Source: an uncultured Treponema sp. (GTDB lineage Bacteria; Spirochaetota; Spirochaetia; Treponematales; Treponemataceae). From it: a stretch of 6,376 nt of DNA. The notes beneath the pieces were generated by a model that was not told the origin of the DNA, searched no databases, and saw nothing but the letters and a program-made list of their open reading frames with translations. The stretch lies in assembly GCA_905373565.1 (NCBI GenBank), contig CAJPTT010000147.1:1-6376 (forward strand), in the 5' to 3' direction. The position numbers and the translations under genes were made by a program. Shown piece after piece: positions 4,714 through 6,376 of this stretch; within the stretch, counting starts at the first letter, position 1, and the number at the start of each line of letters is the position of its first letter.

Positions 4714-5562
4714 TTATATTCCAACAAAAAATCGGTAGCAAAGGTAGAATATCGGCGCAGCGAACAGAATAGAATCAATACTATCGAGAATACCGCCGCG
4801 TCCGAGTATGAGCGCTCCTGAATCTTTTACTTCGGCGGAACGTTTAAAAATGGATTCAATCAGATCGCCGATGATGGCGGCTACTCCGGTACAAAAACCC
4901 GTTATCAACGAGCCGTTTAAACTTTTTCCGAACGCTGATGGGAACAGTTTAAAAGCCAGCCACCCCGCTGCCGTTGCAGCGATGAGTCCGCCGATAAAAC
5001 CGACGATGCTTTTATTCGGACTCGCCGGTACAAAACCGCGGTTTCCTTTCCCGAATAATATGCCGAAAAGCCACGCAAGTGAATCGCACAAAAAAACCAT
5101 CAGTAAAAATACGGCGATAATATTCGAAGCGGACGGCCAGCGTGTCATCGCAGAAATAAAGATGATCAAAAGTCCCGGGTAAAAAATGACAAATACGGCA
5201 GAACACACACGCTGGATACTTTTTTCAAAGGGTTTTGAAAATGAATAAAAGGTTTCAACAAAGAAGATAAAATAGAGTGCACCGATACCGGTTGCGATCA
5301 TCTCGATACGTGAAAAAAGTCCGGCCGCATAAAGGTATGTAGCAATAGGGACAACTAATCCGGCACATAAAACAACCGGTGTAGAATACATGGCAATTTT
5401 GCGGGAAAACATAGCGCGGATTTCTATGATCGAAAGAGCCGTAACGATAAATATTTCAAAGTGCAGCACTAAAAAATGCTGATACGGCAAAAAATATACC
5501 GAACCGATTATAAGAGGCAAGCCGACAACAAACACTATTATCCGTTCAATAATCTTTTTCAT
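4714..5562 (-). CDS. cdsA: Phosphatidate cytidylyltransferase (CDP-diacylglycerol synthase)
   Basis: This 282-residue polytopic membrane enzyme makes CDP-diacylglycerol from phosphatidic acid and CTP, the branch point of phospholipid synthesis. About seven or eight hydrophobic segments are visible, the first at about 8-26. Family motifs are CDSLAWLFG (159-167), SPNKSIVGFIGG (181-192), and the C-terminal signature starting at IGDLIESIFKR (231-241) and continuing through KDSG (246-249) to GRGGILDSID (254-263). The usual signature reads H-G-G-x-x-D-R-x-D; here the His is Arg255 and the Arg is Ser261, while both aspartates (260, 263) are kept. The start codon overlaps the uppS stop as ATGA, with GGAAGGA four bases upstream, implying translational coupling. 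The length and remaining motifs are normal, so I take it as functional with a lineage variant of the signature. Confidence 0.93.
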   Translation of the reverse strand: MKKIIERIIVFVVGLPLIIGSVYFLPYQHFLVLHFEIFIVTALSIIEIRAMFSRKIAMYSTPVVLCAGLVVPIATYLYAAGLFSRIEMIATGIGALYFIFFVETFYSFSKPFEKSIQRVCSAVFVIFYPGLLIIFISAMTRWPSASNIIAVFLLMVFLCDSLAWLFGILFGKGNRGFVPASPNKSIVGFIGGLIAATAAGWLAFKLFPSAFGKSLNGSLITGFCTGVAAIIGDLIESIFKRSAEVKDSGALILGRGGILDSIDSILFAAPIFYLCYRFFVGI

Positions 5563-6239
5563 ACGATCCTTCCGAAGCGCCGTGTGCGTTTACCGTAAGC
5601 GTCTAAGGCTTCCATCAGATGGGCGGATGTAAAATCCGGCCACAAGACATCCGTACCGTAAAATTCGGCATACGCAGTTTGCCATAATAAGAAATTGCTT
5701 AAACGCTTTTCTCCGCCGGTACGGATAACAAGATCAACGGGCGGCACACCCGCCGTGTCGAGCATTCGATCAAAAGCATCTTCCGTAAGCGTTTCAAGCT
5801 GTGCCGCGCTCAATTTTTTTATCGCACGGACAATTTCATCTTTTCCGCCGTAGTTGATGGCTAACTGCACGGTTGTGCCCGTGTAATGTTCCGTTTGTTC
5901 CATTATATCGGCAATTTCCGTTTGAATTGCACGCGGCAAAGCGGCCGCATCACCGATATGTCTTACCTTAATATTGTTCGCAGCATAAAAGGCGAGCTCG
6001 GCGCGGAGATGCTTTTGAATCAAGCCCATCAAAAAACCGACTTCTTCCTCCGTACGTTTCCAATTTTCCGTCGAAAACACATACAGAGTGATATACGGTA
6101 TATGCAAATCTGAGGCAGCCTTGACAATTCGTTTTGCCGCTTCCAGTCCTTCTTGATGTCCTTTTGTACGAGCTAATCCCCGCTGCTCGGCCCATCGCCC
6201 GTTGCCGTCCATAATGACGGCAATATGCTGCACTGTCAT
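5559..6239 (-). CDS. uppS: Isoprenyl transferase / undecaprenyl diphosphate synthase
   Basis: This 226-residue soluble cis-prenyltransferase extends farnesyl diphosphate with isopentenyl units to the C55 carrier needed for peptidoglycan and surface glycans. The opening HIAVIMDGNGRWA (5-17) holds the catalytic Asp11 and the diphosphate-binding GNGR. KGH (26-28), FSTENW (55-60), and the signature RTGGEKRLSNFLLWQ (173-187) followed by AEFY (191-194) complete the active site. It is a little shorter than the E. coli enzyme, mostly at the ends. Its ATG shares one base with the frr stop (TAATG) and GGAAGG lies three bases upstream within frr, so ribosomes probably reinitiate. It overlaps cdsA by four bases. 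Product chain length cannot be read from the sequence with confidence; C55 is the default for a single-copy gene in this operon. Confidence 0.96.
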   Translation of the reverse strand: MTVQHIAVIMDGNGRWAEQRGLARTKGHQEGLEAAKRIVKAASDLHIPYITLYVFSTENWKRTEEEVGFLMGLIQKHLRAELAFYAANNIKVRHIGDAAALPRAIQTEIADIMEQTEHYTGTTVQLAINYGGKDEIVRAIKKLSAAQLETLTEDAFDRMLDTAGVPPVDLVIRTGGEKRLSNFLLWQTAYAEFYGTDVLWPDFTSAHLMEALDAYGKRTRRFGRIV

Positions 6240-6376
6240 TAACCTTCCATAATCTCTTTTTCTTTTTCAGCAAGGAGCTTATTGATATCGTTGATATGAG
6301 CGTCCGTTGCTTTTTGGAACTTTTCTTCGGCTGTTTTTAACGCATCCTCGCTTAAAAGTCCTTCTTTTTGCTGTTT
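6239..6376 (-). CDS. frr: Ribosome recycling factor, C-terminal end (partial)
   Basis: The last 45 codons and the TAA stop (6241-6239) are in the window; the gene begins beyond the right edge. The peptide reads KQQKEGLLSEDALKTAEE, then a lysine-rich helix containing HINDINKLLAEKEKEIMEG. This matches the third helix of the RRF long arm: a charged helix with the Thr-Asp-x-x-Ile pattern and the Glu/Lys-rich end ADKE..IM. RRF, with EF-G, splits the post-termination ribosome. The stop codon is fused to the uppS start as TAATG. The assignment also rests on the conserved frr-uppS-cdsA order. Confidence 0.93.
   Translation of the reverse strand, partial: KQQKEGLLSEDALKTAEEKFQKATDAHINDINKLLAEKEKEIMEG

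Overview
The window is a bacterial operon read entirely on the minus strand. In transcription order (right to left) it holds the 3' end of frr (ribosome recycling factor), uppS (undecaprenyl diphosphate synthase), cdsA (CDP-diacylglycerol synthase), dxr (DXP reductoisomerase, MEP isoprenoid pathway), an inserted block, rseP (site-2 intramembrane protease) and the 5' part of a small CpXC zinc-ribbon-like gene. The frr-uppS-cdsA-dxr-rseP order is a widely conserved bacterial arrangement. A spirochaete, most likely a moderate-GC host-associated Treponema, is my best guess from the protein sequences and the CpXC neighbour; no rRNA or other decisive marker is present.

Right part (3532-6376): four tightly packed genes. 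frr and uppS share one base (TAATG), uppS and cdsA overlap by four (ATGA), and cdsA and dxr are 33 nt apart. They link translation termination, the C55 lipid carrier for the cell wall, phospholipid synthesis and isoprenoid precursor supply. RseP, which would normally follow dxr directly, adds membrane proteolysis.

Middle (about 1667-3531): a 1.87-kb interruption between dxr and rseP. It carries one Rpn-family (PD-(D/E)XK) nuclease gene with its own promoter and a 24-bp in-frame tandem repeat. Inside that gene an in-frame ATG sits behind an excellent ribosome binding site and could give an 89-residue C-terminal product, as described for the self-inhibiting Rpn proteins of E. coli. The nuclease gene lies between two 59-bp near-identical direct repeats. 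Beside these repeats are three copies of a module of three consecutive hairpins. The stem sequences differ between copies while pairing and most loops are kept, so the structure rather than the sequence appears to be conserved. Two sets of terminal inverted repeats (18 and 13 bp) and a 15-bp perfect palindrome add to the mobile, MITE-like look of the block.

Left part (1-1666): rseP, then a 57-bp gap with a terminator-like hairpin whose T-run touches the ribosome binding site of the CpXC gene, which runs off the window. The most interesting part is the Rpn gene and the structured repeats around it; the rest is ordinary core genome.
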